Of a stretch of 64,000 nucleotides of DNA, positions 9,674 to 18,422 are shown piece by piece. Origin of the DNA: an uncultured Ruminococcus sp. (lineage in GTDB: Bacteria > Bacillota > Clostridia > Oscillospirales > Acutalibacteraceae); assembly GCA_944415425.1 (NCBI GenBank), contig CALYBP010000004.1, positions 1-64,000 of the forward strand. The letters are read 5' to 3'. Positions within the stretch are counted from its first letter, which is position 1; each line of letters begins with the position of its first letter. Both the position numbers and the translations under genes were made by a program. The notes beneath the pieces were generated by a model. The model ran no database searches and was not told the DNA's origin. It saw nothing but the letters and a program-made list of their open reading frames with translations.

Positions 9674-10479
9674 GGGATGTTGCTTTCGGACAGTATTTTT
9701 CGGGCAAAAGCTTTATTCACAGACTTGATCCGAGGGCAAAAATACTTTTGCTCATAGCTTTTCTTGTAATAATTTTTTGTGCGTTCAACTACTTTTCACT
9801 TTTGATTGTTACAATTTTTACGGTGCTTTGTGTTGCTTTCAGCGGGGTATCGCCGAAATTTTATTTTAAAAGCCTTAAAGTTATAGTTTTTATTGTAATA
9901 ATAACATCTGTGCTGAACCTTTTTTACGGTACAGGTGAGCCTTTGTGGCAGTGGAGTATATTTAAGATTACAGCAAACGGAATTAACCGAGCGCTGTTTG
10001 TAACGGTAAGGATAATATGCCTTATTATCGCAAGTTCATGCCTTACATTCACAACCTCTCCCACAGAGCTTACCGACGCTATTGAACGCCTCATGAAGCC
10101 GCTTAACAAGATACACTTCCCTGTTCACGAAATAGCTATGATGATGTCACTTGCGCTAAGATTTGTACCTACACTGCTTGAAGAGACCGACAAAATTATG
10201 GCGGCTCAAAAGGCAAGAGGGGCAGATATGGATTCAGGGAATCTTGTCAAAAGAGCAAAAGCACTTATACCGATTTTAATACCGCTGTTTGTTTCCGCTT
10301 TCAGACGGGCATATGACATAGCAACAGCAATGGAGTGCAGATGTTACCGAGGCGGAAGCGGACGTACAAAGATGAAGACCGTTCATATGTCCATGCGCGA
10401 CGGAGCAGCTTGTATTTTGACGACATTGATGATTATTGGAGTAATTGTATGCAATCTGATATTTACGGCAGTAATTTGA
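9667..10479 (+). CDS. ecfT: ECF transporter transmembrane subunit EcfT
   Basis: EcfT (270 residues) is the membrane scaffold that couples the ATPases to S components. Several hydrophobic segments cover residues ~25-125 and the C-terminal end (~245-268). The cytoplasmic coupling helices carry the family motifs AQKARGAD and the Arg-rich AMECRCYRGG, corresponding to the ARG boxes that dock on EcfA. The N-terminal HRLDPRAKILL is the usual EcfT opening. It overlaps ecfA2 by 7 bases and truA by 31 bases. Confidence 0.93.
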   Translation: MVRDVAFGQYFSGKSFIHRLDPRAKILLLIAFLVIIFCAFNYFSLLIVTIFTVLCVAFSGVSPKFYFKSLKVIVFIVIITSVLNLFYGTGEPLWQWSIFKITANGINRALFVTVRIICLIIASSCLTFTTSPTELTDAIERLMKPLNKIHFPVHEIAMMMSLALRFVPTLLEETDKIMAAQKARGADMDSGNLVKRAKALIPILIPLFVSAFRRAYDIATAMECRCYRGGSGRTKMKTVHMSMRDGAACILTTLMIIGVIVCNLIFTAVI

Positions 10480-11213
10480 GAAATCTGCTGATCACAATTT
10501 CATATGACGGAAAAAATTTTCACGGCTGGCAGATACAGCATAATGCAATTACCGTTCAGGAGGTTTTTCAAAATGCGCTCGAAAAAATAATAGGCGATAA
10601 GCCTGATTTAAAAGGGTGCAGTCGAACCGACAGCGGAGTGCACGCAAATATGTATTGTATCAGCATAAAAACTGCTCATCCTATTGAGCCTAATAGACTC
10701 AAGGCGGCTCTAAATCGCTGGCTTCCGAAGTCTGTCGTCGTACTCGACTGCAGAGAAGTGCCGCTTGATTTTCATGCAAGGTACAGTTGTGTAAGCAAGG
10801 AATATATTTACAAGATATGGAATAGTGAGGTTAGAAATCCGTTTCTTGATGGTTATGCATTGCATTACAGGTATAAAATTGACGAGAATTTATTGCACAG
10901 AGCCTCTCAGGCGTATGTGGGATACCATGATTTCAGCTCGTTTTGTACTCTTGACAGACGCGAAAAGGGCGATATGAGAAGAAATGTAAAGAGCTTTTCC
11001 GTCATACGCAACGGCGATCTTGTTACAATGAAGGTAGAAGCCGATGGTTTTTTATACAATATGGTAAGGATAATGGTGGGAACGCTTTTAAGAGTTCAGC
11101 AAGGAAAAATATCTCCCGACGGAATTTTAGATATTATAGAGAAAAAGGACAGAAGCTTTTCGGGACCCACGGCTCAGGCCTGCGGACTTTATCTAAACAG
11201 GGTGATTTATTAA
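10449..11213 (+). CDS. truA: tRNA pseudouridine(38-40) synthase TruA
   Basis: TruA makes pseudouridine at positions 38-40 of the tRNA anticodon arm. The ATG at 10449 has GGAG (10438-10441) 7 bases upstream and gives 254 residues. The frame extends further upstream, but that part overlaps ecfT and is not TruA-like. The catalytic Asp is D61 in GCSRTDSGVHA, with the conserved YDG and HGWQ motifs at ~19-28. The second half has the tandem-domain motif FLYNMVRIMVGTL. The ecfA1-ecfA2-ecfT-truA order is common in Firmicutes. Confidence 0.95.
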   Translation: MQSDIYGSNLRNLLITISYDGKNFHGWQIQHNAITVQEVFQNALEKIIGDKPDLKGCSRTDSGVHANMYCISIKTAHPIEPNRLKAALNRWLPKSVVVLDCREVPLDFHARYSCVSKEYIYKIWNSEVRNPFLDGYALHYRYKIDENLLHRASQAYVGYHDFSSFCTLDRREKGDMRRNVKSFSVIRNGDLVTMKVEADGFLYNMVRIMVGTLLRVQQGKISPDGILDIIEKKDRSFSGPTAQACGLYLNRVIY

Positions 11214-11313
11214 ATACAGGGTGAATTATTAAATTTCCGGCAAAATGATTTTTATGCGTTATATTTTGTCCGGATTTGCTTTAATTACTTATAAAGTGAT
11301 TATAAGGGGTGTA

Positions 11314-12591
11314 ATGGTGTTTAGAAAATTGAATGGTCATTATGCAGACAACAGAAAGAGTGACCGTGAAGTAATCAGCTATGAAGATATGCCGCTTGAC
11401 GATTACGAGCAGGAAAAAACCGAAATATCACCTGAGGCGGTAAAAAAAATAGTCTTGGGAGTGTGTGTTGCGGTTGTTGCTGGACTTATTGTATTTGCCT
11501 TTGCAAACCGTGAGAATCTTACAGCGGAAAACATATCAAATTGGTGGACTTACGAGGTTTTGGGCAATGCGGGCAACGGTTATCCTGTAAATGTTGTGGG
11601 AACCGATGTGAAGTCAGGAAACTTTACCGTTAACCAGGGAAGAGTTGCCTATGCTTCAGATACATCTTTTGTCACGCTGAATTCAAAGGGAAATGAGATA
11701 GCTAATGTACAGCTGAGATATTCAAAACCGGCGATGAAATCATCCGGCGACAGGTTCTTAACATACGGTATCGGTTCGGACGGTTATCAAATACACGATT
11801 TTGACGGCGTACTGTATTCGGGTGAAACAGATGAAGCTATCTATACCGCCGATATTTCTTCGAGCGGAGTATACGGAATCGTTACCGAGGGAAATGGTTA
11901 TCTAACGGTGCTTAATGTATATAACAAAATCAATAACAGAATTTATAAATATATGTTTTCAGAGCACTACATAACGTCTCTTACAATTAACAGTGATGGC
12001 AGCGGTTGCGTAGCATCGGGAATTTCAACTTCCGAGGGTGCGGCTGAGATAGGCGTGTATGTGCTTGATTTTACAGAGGAAGAGCCTGTTTCAAAATATT
12101 CCGTCAAAGGCGATACTGTGGTAGACAGCATGTACATCGGCTCAGACAGGATTGCCGTCATCGGAAATGCGGCTGCTTATATAATTAAAATCGGGGAAGA
12201 AGACTACAAAACCGTTGATTACAGCGGGAAGTCGCTTGCGAATTACTGCTTTAATCCGAGCACAAATTCTTTTGCGCTTGCACTTTCAAAAAGCGGCGAC
12301 GGCAGAAGCTGCGACCTTGAGGTGTATAACGACAGGGGAGAAAAAATGAGCGATATAAACACCTCATACGGTGCGGAATCTCTCTCATTGTACAAGGGAA
12401 TAGTTGCCGTGCTTGACGGAAATACTGTGTATGGATTTGACAAAAACGGGAATGAGCTGTATGCTTGTGATGCAGGCACAGGATCCAAAAAAATTGTTTT
12501 GACTTCAAATAACACAGGATATGTTTTGAGCGTGAATCAAATAAAATTTCTTGATTTCAGCAAAACCGCAACTAAAGATTCTATTAATTAA
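11314..12591 (+). CDS. Membrane-anchored beta-propeller-like protein (DUF5711-like)
   Basis: From the ATG at 11314 (AAGGGG just upstream; GTG at 11317 is an alternative) the protein has 425 residues. An acidic cytoplasmic N-terminus of ~45 residues, rich in D and E, precedes one transmembrane helix (~47-66, VLGVCVAVVAGLIVFAF). About 350 extracellular residues follow, made of repeated short beta strands with G and D turns, consistent with a beta-propeller. The layout resembles clostridial DUF5711 proteins, whose function is unknown. It stands 100 bases after truA and 25 before cvpA, in the same operon direction. An envelope role is inferred. Confidence 0.75.
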   Translation: MVFRKLNGHYADNRKSDREVISYEDMPLDDYEQEKTEISPEAVKKIVLGVCVAVVAGLIVFAFANRENLTAENISNWWTYEVLGNAGNGYPVNVVGTDVKSGNFTVNQGRVAYASDTSFVTLNSKGNEIANVQLRYSKPAMKSSGDRFLTYGIGSDGYQIHDFDGVLYSGETDEAIYTADISSSGVYGIVTEGNGYLTVLNVYNKINNRIYKYMFSEHYITSLTINSDGSGCVASGISTSEGAAEIGVYVLDFTEEEPVSKYSVKGDTVVDSMYIGSDRIAVIGNAAAYIIKIGEEDYKTVDYSGKSLANYCFNPSTNSFALALSKSGDGRSCDLEVYNDRGEKMSDINTSYGAESLSLYKGIVAVLDGNTVYGFDKNGNELYACDAGTGSKKIVLTSNNTGYVLSVNQIKFLDFSKTATKDSIN

Positions 12592-12616
12592 TCGTTTTTG
12601 ATTTGACGGTGATTTT

Positions 12617-13291
12617 ATGATAATAGATTTTTTAATAATTGCCGTAATAGTCGTTTTTGCAATTTCAGGTATCAAACGGGGAATAGCAAAGACACTTCTC
12701 GGTATAGCAAGTGTGGCTGTTACAGCTGTCTGTGCTTACTATCTTTCCGGATTTTTATCGCAGGTCATTTATGATACTTTTATAAAGCAGACTGTAATAT
12801 CGAATGTTTCACAGCTTATTGAAGAAAACGGAATACAATATGCGGCGGCAAATTCACTTCAGGCGCTGCCTGAATGGATCAAAAGCATAATTTCTTTTAT
12901 ATCTTCTCTGTTTGGAGCAGAGCCGGAGAGTTTTCAGAATTCCCTTGTAATATCGGAACAAGTATCAACAGCGGCAAGCAATGCCGTGGAATCTGCCGTT
13001 GCTCCTCTTGTCAAAACAGTAATAGGATTTTTACTAATTATTTTGCTGTTTATAATAATTTTTATATTTGTAAAGAAACTTGCAAAACTCGTCGAAAAGA
13101 TTTTCAAAATACCGGGCATTAAACAGATTAACAAGCTGTTCGGCTGTGTCCTTGGTATAGCGGAGGGATTAGTCATAGTGTGGTTAGCTGTTAATATATT
13201 AGGAGCTGTTGCAGTTTTTTCGGGACAATCCGATTACCACAGCATTTTTCTTACAAGTAAATTATTTCATTTTTTCTTTTTTGTTAATTAA
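12617..13291 (+). CDS. CvpA family membrane protein
   Basis: A 224-residue integral membrane protein. The opening (DFLIIAVIVVFAISGIKRGIAKTLLG) contains the glycine/arginine turn after the first helix that typifies CvpA. Four or so hydrophobic helices follow at ~1-20, 25-45, 130-155 and 185-210. CvpA proteins affect colicin V export in E. coli and envelope or surface phenotypes elsewhere; the molecular role is not known. The stop is 27 bases before the pgsA start. Confidence 0.85.
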   Translation: MIIDFLIIAVIVVFAISGIKRGIAKTLLGIASVAVTAVCAYYLSGFLSQVIYDTFIKQTVISNVSQLIEENGIQYAAANSLQALPEWIKSIISFISSLFGAEPESFQNSLVISEQVSTAASNAVESAVAPLVKTVIGFLLIILLFIIIFIFVKKLAKLVEKIFKIPGIKQINKLFGCVLGIAEGLVIVWLAVNILGAVAVFSGQSDYHSIFLTSKLFHFFFFVN

Positions 13292-13318
13292 CTTTTGTCT
13301 GCAAACGGTGGTGTTTTT

Positions 13319-13903
13319 ATGGGAAATGATGAAAAGTGGTCATTTAAAAAGAGCGATCTAATAACAATTCCGAATTTACTTACTTATTTAAGAATAATTC
13401 TTATATTTCCTTTTGCTTTTTATTTTTTGAGTGAGAATTATATTCCCGCGGTAATCTGCATAATAATTTCAGGTCTGACCGACTGCTTTGACGGTTTTCT
13501 TGCACGTAAACTCAATCAGGTGACTCCGCTCGGTAAAATTCTTGACCCGATAGCGGATAAATTTACTTTAATCGCAGTAGTTGTGTGTATGGTGATTTAT
13601 GTGCCTGTTGTTTTACCTGCACTTGTTACATTGCTTTTAAAGGATGTTTTGATGCTTTTGGGCGGAATGGATTTAATAAATAAGGGAATAACCCCGCCTG
13701 CGGCAAAGTGGTACGGTAAGGTAGGAACTGTTGTGTTTTATGTGTGTGTTTCGGTAATTATATTTTTAAAGGCCGTGTTAAAAATCGAGAACTTTGCACT
13801 TGACGTCACGCTTTTGTCAGTAACGGCGGCAACAATGCTTTTTGCCTTGTACCAATACGGTAAGATATATTTTCGCCTGATAAAGGAACACGGTTCGAAA
13901 TAA
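13319..13903 (+). CDS. pgsA: CDP-alcohol phosphatidyltransferase, PgsA type
   Basis: The enzyme makes phosphatidylglycerol-phosphate from CDP-diacylglycerol and glycerol-3-phosphate. The ATG at 13319 with GGTGG 8 bases upstream gives 194 residues; a TTG at 13295 is a weaker alternative. The catalytic signature D-CF-DG-FL-AR, then G and two Asp (GKILDPIAD), lies at ~52-74 and is complete. Five to six transmembrane helices are visible. ITIPNLLTYLRI is the usual N-terminal motif of PgsA. Other CDP-alcohol transferases share the signature, so the head group is inferred from overall similarity. Confidence 0.88.
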   Translation: MGNDEKWSFKKSDLITIPNLLTYLRIILIFPFAFYFLSENYIPAVICIIISGLTDCFDGFLARKLNQVTPLGKILDPIADKFTLIAVVVCMVIYVPVVLPALVTLLLKDVLMLLGGMDLINKGITPPAAKWYGKVGTVVFYVCVSVIIFLKAVLKIENFALDVTLLSVTAATMLFALYQYGKIYFRLIKEHGSK

Positions 13904-13931
13904 ATTATTTGAAAAATATGACAAAATACCA

Positions 13932-13960
13932 TTGAATTTTAGAGAATGAGAATATATAAT
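13932..13960 (+). promoter_or_regulatory. Sigma-A promoter of clpE
   Basis: TTGAAT (13932-13937) and TATAAT (13955-13960) with a 17-base spacer, 40 bases before the clpE ATG. No heptad repeat of the CtsR type (GGTCAAA) is visible around it. Confidence 0.75.
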
Positions 13961-13999
13961 GTTTAATAACTAATTTTTATTTATCACAAGGAGTAAATT

Positions 14000-16336
14000 A
14001 TGCTTTGTAGCAGATGTAAAAAACGGCAGGCAGTCGTTTTTGTTTCTAATAATAATTCAGCAGACGCTCCCACATTGGGATATTGTCTAACCTGCGCAAA
14101 AGAACTCGGCATAAAGCCGGTGGAGGATCTAATAAGTAAAATGGGCATTTCTGATGAAGATCTCGAAAATGTACAGGATCAAATGAACAGCCTTATGCAA
14201 AATATGGGTGAGAACGGAGACCTTTCTCAGCTTATGGAACAACTCGGCGCAGATAATCTTGCCGAACAGATGGATCAGTTTGCACCAAATGACGGTGACG
14301 ATGATTTTTCTCACGGCGCTCCGGCATTTCCTGCATTTTTTAATAATATCTTCGGCGCAGGACAAAACGGGTCGGCGTCAGAGCAGGGTGGAGCAAAATC
14401 TAAAAAGGCTGATAAAAAGGATAAAAAAAGAAAGCATATCAGCTTATACTGCGAGGATTTGACCCGTAAGGCAAGAGAGGGCAAAATCGACAGAATAATC
14501 GGTCGTGATGCGGAAATAGAAAGAGTTATCCAAATTTTATCACGCAGAAGTAAAAATAATCCTTGTCTTATCGGCGAGCCCGGTGTCGGAAAAACCGCCA
14601 TTGCAGAAGGTTTGGCGCTTCGCATTGCACAGGGCAACGTACCGCAAAGACTAAAAAATAAGGAAATACAGCTTCTTGATTTGACATCTCTCGTAGCGGG
14701 CACTCAGTTCAGAGGACAGTTTGAAAGCAGAATTAAGGGCCTTGTAACTGAAATAAAGGAAAGCGGAAATATCATATTATTTATAGACGAGGTGCACAGC
14801 CTTGTGGGTACGGGAGATAACGAAGGTACGATGAACGCCGCAAATATCTTAAAGCCTGCTCTTTCAAGGGGAGAGGTTCAGGTCATCGGAGCGACTACCT
14901 TTAATGAGTATAGAAAGTATATCGAAAAAGATTCAGCTCTTGAAAGAAGATTTCAGCCGGTAAAGGTCGGAGAACCCACGGTAGCGCAGACTATTGAAAT
15001 AATAGCAGGAGTAAAGGATTACTATGAAAATCATCATCGTGTAGTGGTTGACGATGATATAGTGAGAAAAACGGTAGTACTGTCGGAGAGATACATAACC
15101 GACAGATTTTTGCCGGACAAAGCGATTGACCTGCTTGATGAAAGCTGTGCGTGCGCAGCGCTCCGCAATAAGACTATGGAGCGATTTGATAAGTTAAACG
15201 ATGACAAATCAAAGCTTGTTCAGAAAAAAGAAGAGCTTACTTCTTCTGAAGAAATCGACTACGAAGCGTTGGCTGAGGTAAATACAGGGCTTGCACGGAT
15301 AGATTCCGAGCTTTCAAAAATTGATCCCGACAGCGTTACATCCAAAGTTACCGAAGACGATATAGCCAAAGTAATTGAGCTCTGGACGGGAATACCGGCT
15401 TCAAGAATAAGAGAGAATGAGCTTTCAAAGCTTGTTGATTTAGAAACCGAGCTTAAAAAGAAGATAATAGGGCAGGATGAGGCTGTCGAAGTTCTTGCAT
15501 CGGCAATAAAACGCAGCCGTTGCCAGATTTCTCCCCGCAGAAGACCCGCGTCTTTTATATTCGTCGGTCCCACAGGCGTTGGAAAAACAGAACTTGTAAA
15601 GGTGCTCAGTCAGCAGCTTTTCGACACTCCGGAAACACTCATAAGACTCGATATGTCAGAGTTTATGGAGAAACATTCTGTATCTAAAATTATAGGATCA
15701 CCGCCCGGATATGTAGGATATGATGAGGCAGGTCAGGTAACTGAGAAGGTTCGCAGACGCCCGTATTCGGTACTGCTGTTTGATGAAATCGAAAAAGCCC
15801 ATCCCGATGTACTCAATATTTTGCTTCAGATACTCGATGAGGGCAAGGTTACCGATGCTCACGGTAGGGCGGTTAATTTTGAAAATACAGTAATCGTTAT
15901 GACCTCTAATGCAGGTTCTGCAAAAAGTGACAGCGCACTGGGATTCGGCAAAACTCAGGAGGATGCGGCTAAAGAAAAGGTTATGAAGGCGCTTTCTGAG
16001 TTTTTGCGTCCGGAGTTTATCGCAAGAGTAGATGAAGTAATAGTGTTTAATACACTTACAAAAGATAACTTTGTAAAAATTGCTGAACTTATGCTCTCGG
16101 AATATGTAGCTACACTTGAGGAGAAGCATATAAAATTTTCTTTTGATGATAAGGCTTGTGAATACCTGGCTGAAAAGTCTTGCAACGGAAAGAGCGGGGC
16201 GCGTGATCTGAGAAATACGATCAGAAGAGAAGTGGAAGAAAAGATTGCAACTGCGATGATTGAGTCTGGTGCAAATACTTTAAGCGCAATTAATGTTACT
16301 TCTGACGGAGAAAAAATTATTCTTAATTCTATTTAA
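14000..16336 (+). CDS. clpE: Clp ATPase with N-terminal zinc finger, ClpE type
   Basis: This 778-residue Hsp100 unfoldase is probably a partner of ClpP in protein quality control. The N-terminus has a four-Cys zinc finger (C3, C6, C29, C32), the mark of ClpE, instead of the ClpC/ClpA N-domain. A Lys/Asp-rich linker (~130-145) follows. AAA module 1 has Walker A GEPGVGKT (192-199) and Walker B LFIDEVHSL. A short UVR-like coiled segment lies in the middle (~400-445). AAA module 2 has GPTGVGKTE, LLFDEIEKAHPDV and the C-terminal domain. An AGGAG site precedes the ATG. It has its own sigma-A promoter, and no obvious CtsR operator is seen. Confidence 0.92.
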   Translation: MLCSRCKKRQAVVFVSNNNSADAPTLGYCLTCAKELGIKPVEDLISKMGISDEDLENVQDQMNSLMQNMGENGDLSQLMEQLGADNLAEQMDQFAPNDGDDDFSHGAPAFPAFFNNIFGAGQNGSASEQGGAKSKKADKKDKKRKHISLYCEDLTRKAREGKIDRIIGRDAEIERVIQILSRRSKNNPCLIGEPGVGKTAIAEGLALRIAQGNVPQRLKNKEIQLLDLTSLVAGTQFRGQFESRIKGLVTEIKESGNIILFIDEVHSLVGTGDNEGTMNAANILKPALSRGEVQVIGATTFNEYRKYIEKDSALERRFQPVKVGEPTVAQTIEIIAGVKDYYENHHRVVVDDDIVRKTVVLSERYITDRFLPDKAIDLLDESCACAALRNKTMERFDKLNDDKSKLVQKKEELTSSEEIDYEALAEVNTGLARIDSELSKIDPDSVTSKVTEDDIAKVIELWTGIPASRIRENELSKLVDLETELKKKIIGQDEAVEVLASAIKRSRCQISPRRRPASFIFVGPTGVGKTELVKVLSQQLFDTPETLIRLDMSEFMEKHSVSKIIGSPPGYVGYDEAGQVTEKVRRRPYSVLLFDEIEKAHPDVLNILLQILDEGKVTDAHGRAVNFENTVIVMTSNAGSAKSDSALGFGKTQEDAAKEKVMKALSEFLRPEFIARVDEVIVFNTLTKDNFVKIAELMLSEYVATLEEKHIKFSFDDKACEYLAEKSCNGKSGARDLRNTIRREVEEKIATAMIESGANTLSAINVTSDGEKIILNSI

Positions 16337-16344
16337 TTTACCTA

Positions 16345-16373
16345 TTGACATTGCAACGGATTAGTGATATAAT
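16345..16373 (+). promoter_or_regulatory. Promoter of tRNA-Gly with overlapping inverted repeat
   Basis: TTGACA (16345-16350) and TATAAT (16368-16373) are both consensus, with 17-base spacing. GCAACGG (16353-16359) and its inverse CCGTTGC (16379-16385) flank the -10 box. Confidence 0.85.
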
Positions 16374-16391
16374 TACTACCGTTGCAGATAA

Positions 16392-16465
16392 GCGGATGTA
16401 GTTTAGTGGTAGAACTTCAGCCTTCCAAGCTGATCGTGTGGGTTCGATTCCCATCATCCGCTCCA
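16392..16465 (+). tRNA. tRNA-Gly (anticodon TCC)
   Basis: A 71-base cloverleaf with encoded CCA. The acceptor stem GCGGATG pairs with CATCCGC (16455-16461). The anticodon stem is TCAGC/GCTGA, the loop CTTCCAA gives anticodon TCC, and the T loop is GGTTCGATTCC. It reads GGA and GGG glycine codons. It stands alone behind a strong promoter and ahead of a terminator. It also borders the AT-rich accessory island. Confidence 0.97.
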
Positions 16466-16470
16466 AACAC

Positions 16471-16525
16471 AAAAGTCCGATAAATAAGCCGATGTCAGTG
16501 AACGGCTTGTTAATCGGACTTTTTC
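16471..16525 (+). terminator. Terminator of tRNA-Gly
   Basis: AAAAGTCCGAT and AAGCCG pair with CGGCTT and ATCGGACTTTT, a long two-part stem followed by a T run. A similar CCGAT/AAGCC design follows tRNA-Ser at 55.7 kb. Confidence 0.85.
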
Positions 16526-16602
16526 TTATCTGTTTTTCTGTCCTCTGATAAATGCAGTGGCAACAAATAGAGTCTGTGTAAATAAAATATAATTTAAAAG
16601 GC

Positions 16603-16669
16603 AGAGCATATTGAAAAATCCGTTAAAAGGAGTCGGCAAAAACCGAAAACGGAGGTTCCAATATGCTCT
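16603..16669 (+). repeat. Nested inverted repeat (long hairpin)
   Basis: Three nested stems are visible: outer AGAGCATATTG (16603-16613) with CAATATGCTCT (16659-16669), middle CCGTT (16620-16624) with AACGG (16648-16652), inner TCGG with CCGA around a five-A loop. AT-rich arms extend the outer stem weakly. It could be an RNA leader, a small RNA, or an end of a decayed mobile element. Confidence 0.6.
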
Positions 16670-16737
16670 ATAATAGTTTTACAGAAAAATTATATTATGA
16701 CCGGTTTAAACAATGTTATTTAAAATATCACTTATGA
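16663..16737 (+). CDS. Putative 24-residue micro-ORF behind hairpin
   Basis: ATG at 16663 has GGAGG (16651-16655) at 7-base spacing and runs 24 codons to TGA at 16737. The peptide begins MLYNSFTEKLYYDRF. I do not recognise it. The ATG and binding site lie in the right arm of the hairpin, so folding would hide them. The 3' part overlaps the end of the convergent gene at 16706. It may be a leader peptide, the decayed 5' end of a transposase gene, or chance. Confidence 0.3.
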   Translation: MLYNSFTEKLYYDRFKQCYLKYHL

Positions 16738-17209
16738 AGCTTATATCAAGAATAGGCACAATAATGAAATACGGTGCGTTGAGGATTGAAGAAATTAACA
16801 AAAATATTCTTTTTTGATTTTTGGGCATTTTTAAATTTTTATAAACAATAAATCTATGAAAACAGAATATTATTATCAACGCCGTAACAAGCTCAATAAC
16901 GGCAAATAAGATATAGCTTCCGATCGAAACATTAGTAATCAATCCGCCAAAAAAGCTGTTTACTAACTTTTCAAAAATATTTTCGACATATATGGAGGGA
17001 AACAGGTTCACTGCAAATATAATTGAAAATATTAAATATGTAACTAATATGGCTATGCCGGAAAACAAGCTTGCACGCAATATCAATTTCTTTTCATCGG
17101 TAAATTTTCGTATCCAAACAGAGTATAATATCGTATTTGTAATGGAAATTCTGATGACGCATATTGCTAATAAAGCAATGCAAAATAAAACTATACTGAA
17201 CTTCTCCAT
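16706..17209 (-). CDS. Hypothetical four-helix membrane protein
   Basis: A 167-residue protein with a good GGAGG site. Four hydrophobic segments lie at about 4-26, 44-70, 95-118 and 136-158, so it is an integral membrane protein. Between helices 1 and 2 is a basic loop (RKFTDEKK), and between 3 and 4 another (KNLKMPKNQKR), suggesting cytoplasmic loops. No family is recognised. It is the last minus-strand gene of the AT-rich island and ends next to tRNA-Gly. Its neighbours include toxin/immunity-type genes, so a membrane immunity role is possible but unproven. Confidence 0.6.
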   Translation of the reverse strand: MEKFSIVLFCIALLAICVIRISITNTILYSVWIRKFTDEKKLILRASLFSGIAILVTYLIFSIIFAVNLFPSIYVENIFEKLVNSFFGGLITNVSIGSYILFAVIELVTALIIIFCFHRFIVYKNLKMPKNQKRIFLLISSILNAPYFIIVPILDISFISDILNNIV

Positions 17210-17324
17210 AAATTTTCCTCCTGGTATATATGAATAATATAAAAAATTTTTATCATAACTTAGTTATAGACTGGTTTGTTATAACATAGTATTATGATCC
17301 GTTATTTGATTTTGAATATAAAGT

Positions 17325-18353
17325 CTAATCATAACTAAGCGGAATTTGAGTTATATTATATCCTTTTATCCACGAGTCCGCCCAGCCTCTCGGCAAAAAA
17401 TACTTATTTTCATATGTGTAAACATAATTTTCTGTAAGCATAATATCATCAAAAACACACATATCAGAGAGCTTTTCTAACTTATCGGTTCTTGAATCGT
17501 ATTGCCAAAGGCCGTTATATTTACTGTCCGTGGTTTCCTCAAAAAAAGTATTAACATATTCATGCACATTGAACACAATGTATCTGTCGTTGCATGAAAC
17601 GCTTTCGACATTTGCCATTTCAAACACGGACTGTTTTTTCTGTTCCTGTATATTCAAGAGGTATAAGTCCAATTCATCAACCAATGTTTCTCCTAAGAAT
17701 ACTGTATTGTTGCATAAATAAAATTTAACCCTGTTGTCAGCAGTAAAATCAAAGGTTCCTGCAAGATTTAAAGTCTCCTTGTCAAACGAATTCAAAATAT
17801 ATTGTTTTGTCGTAGGTTTATTTGCAACGGGCTCTCGGTTAAGGTAAATCGAATAGATAAAGTCGGAATTAACATCAAACCAAATCAACTCGCAGCCAGA
17901 ATGCTCTGATTTTAGCACTTCAATTTTTTGAGAATTTAAGTTATATAAGTATATGTTAGTATCGAGCGATACACAATAGTATATCTTATCATTATCAACA
18001 ACAAAATTTGTAACGGCTTTTGAAGTGAGCTGACTTGTTATGTGCGTATTTTCGTTTGTAATATGTAACCCGTCCTGATTGTTAAAAATCAGGTTCTCTT
18101 TATATTTTACCGCTTTGTCAGCATCAACAGTATGCTTGTTATTTTTACAATACAAGTCGACCTTATTTTGGTTCTTTACATTGACAGCAAGAGTGTTATC
18201 CACATATGTCAGATAGCCCCCGTACGAGTCATGAAATTCGTTATCGTTGTCGGGCATCAACTCAATATTTTTAAAATCAAAGAAAAAGAAAATCATAGGT
18301 ATAATGATTATACAACAAACAATAACAATTAAAATAATTTTTTTAACTTTCAT
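17325..18353 (-). CDS. Hypothetical membrane-anchored beta-rich protein
   Basis: 342 residues. A single N-terminal helix (~5-25, very rich in Ile/Val/Phe) acts as anchor or signal. The remaining ~315 residues alternate short beta strands and polar turns with repeated motifs such as DNKIYYCV and SVSCNDRYIVFNV, resembling beta-propeller proteins of the DUF5050 or TolB-like kind. It should face the outside. The function is unknown. It lies 69 bases downstream of the 183-residue gene in the RHS-associated island, in the same direction. Confidence 0.65.
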   Translation of the reverse strand: MKVKKIILIVIVCCIIIIPMIFFFFDFKNIELMPDNDNEFHDSYGGYLTYVDNTLAVNVKNQNKVDLYCKNNKHTVDADKAVKYKENLIFNNQDGLHITNENTHITSQLTSKAVTNFVVDNDKIYYCVSLDTNIYLYNLNSQKIEVLKSEHSGCELIWFDVNSDFIYSIYLNREPVANKPTTKQYILNSFDKETLNLAGTFDFTADNRVKFYLCNNTVFLGETLVDELDLYLLNIQEQKKQSVFEMANVESVSCNDRYIVFNVHEYVNTFFEETTDSKYNGLWQYDSRTDKLEKLSDMCVFDDIMLTENYVYTYENKYFLPRGWADSWIKGYNITQIPLSYD

Positions 18354-18422
18354 ATAATTTTCCTCGCTTTCGGAAAACCAAATTCATATTAAATCATAAA
18401 GCAAATTGGATAACATACTTGT

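Noticed and set aside
13904-13999. CtsR operator upstream of clpE
   Set aside because: Searched for the GGTCAAA heptad pair on both strands and did not find it.
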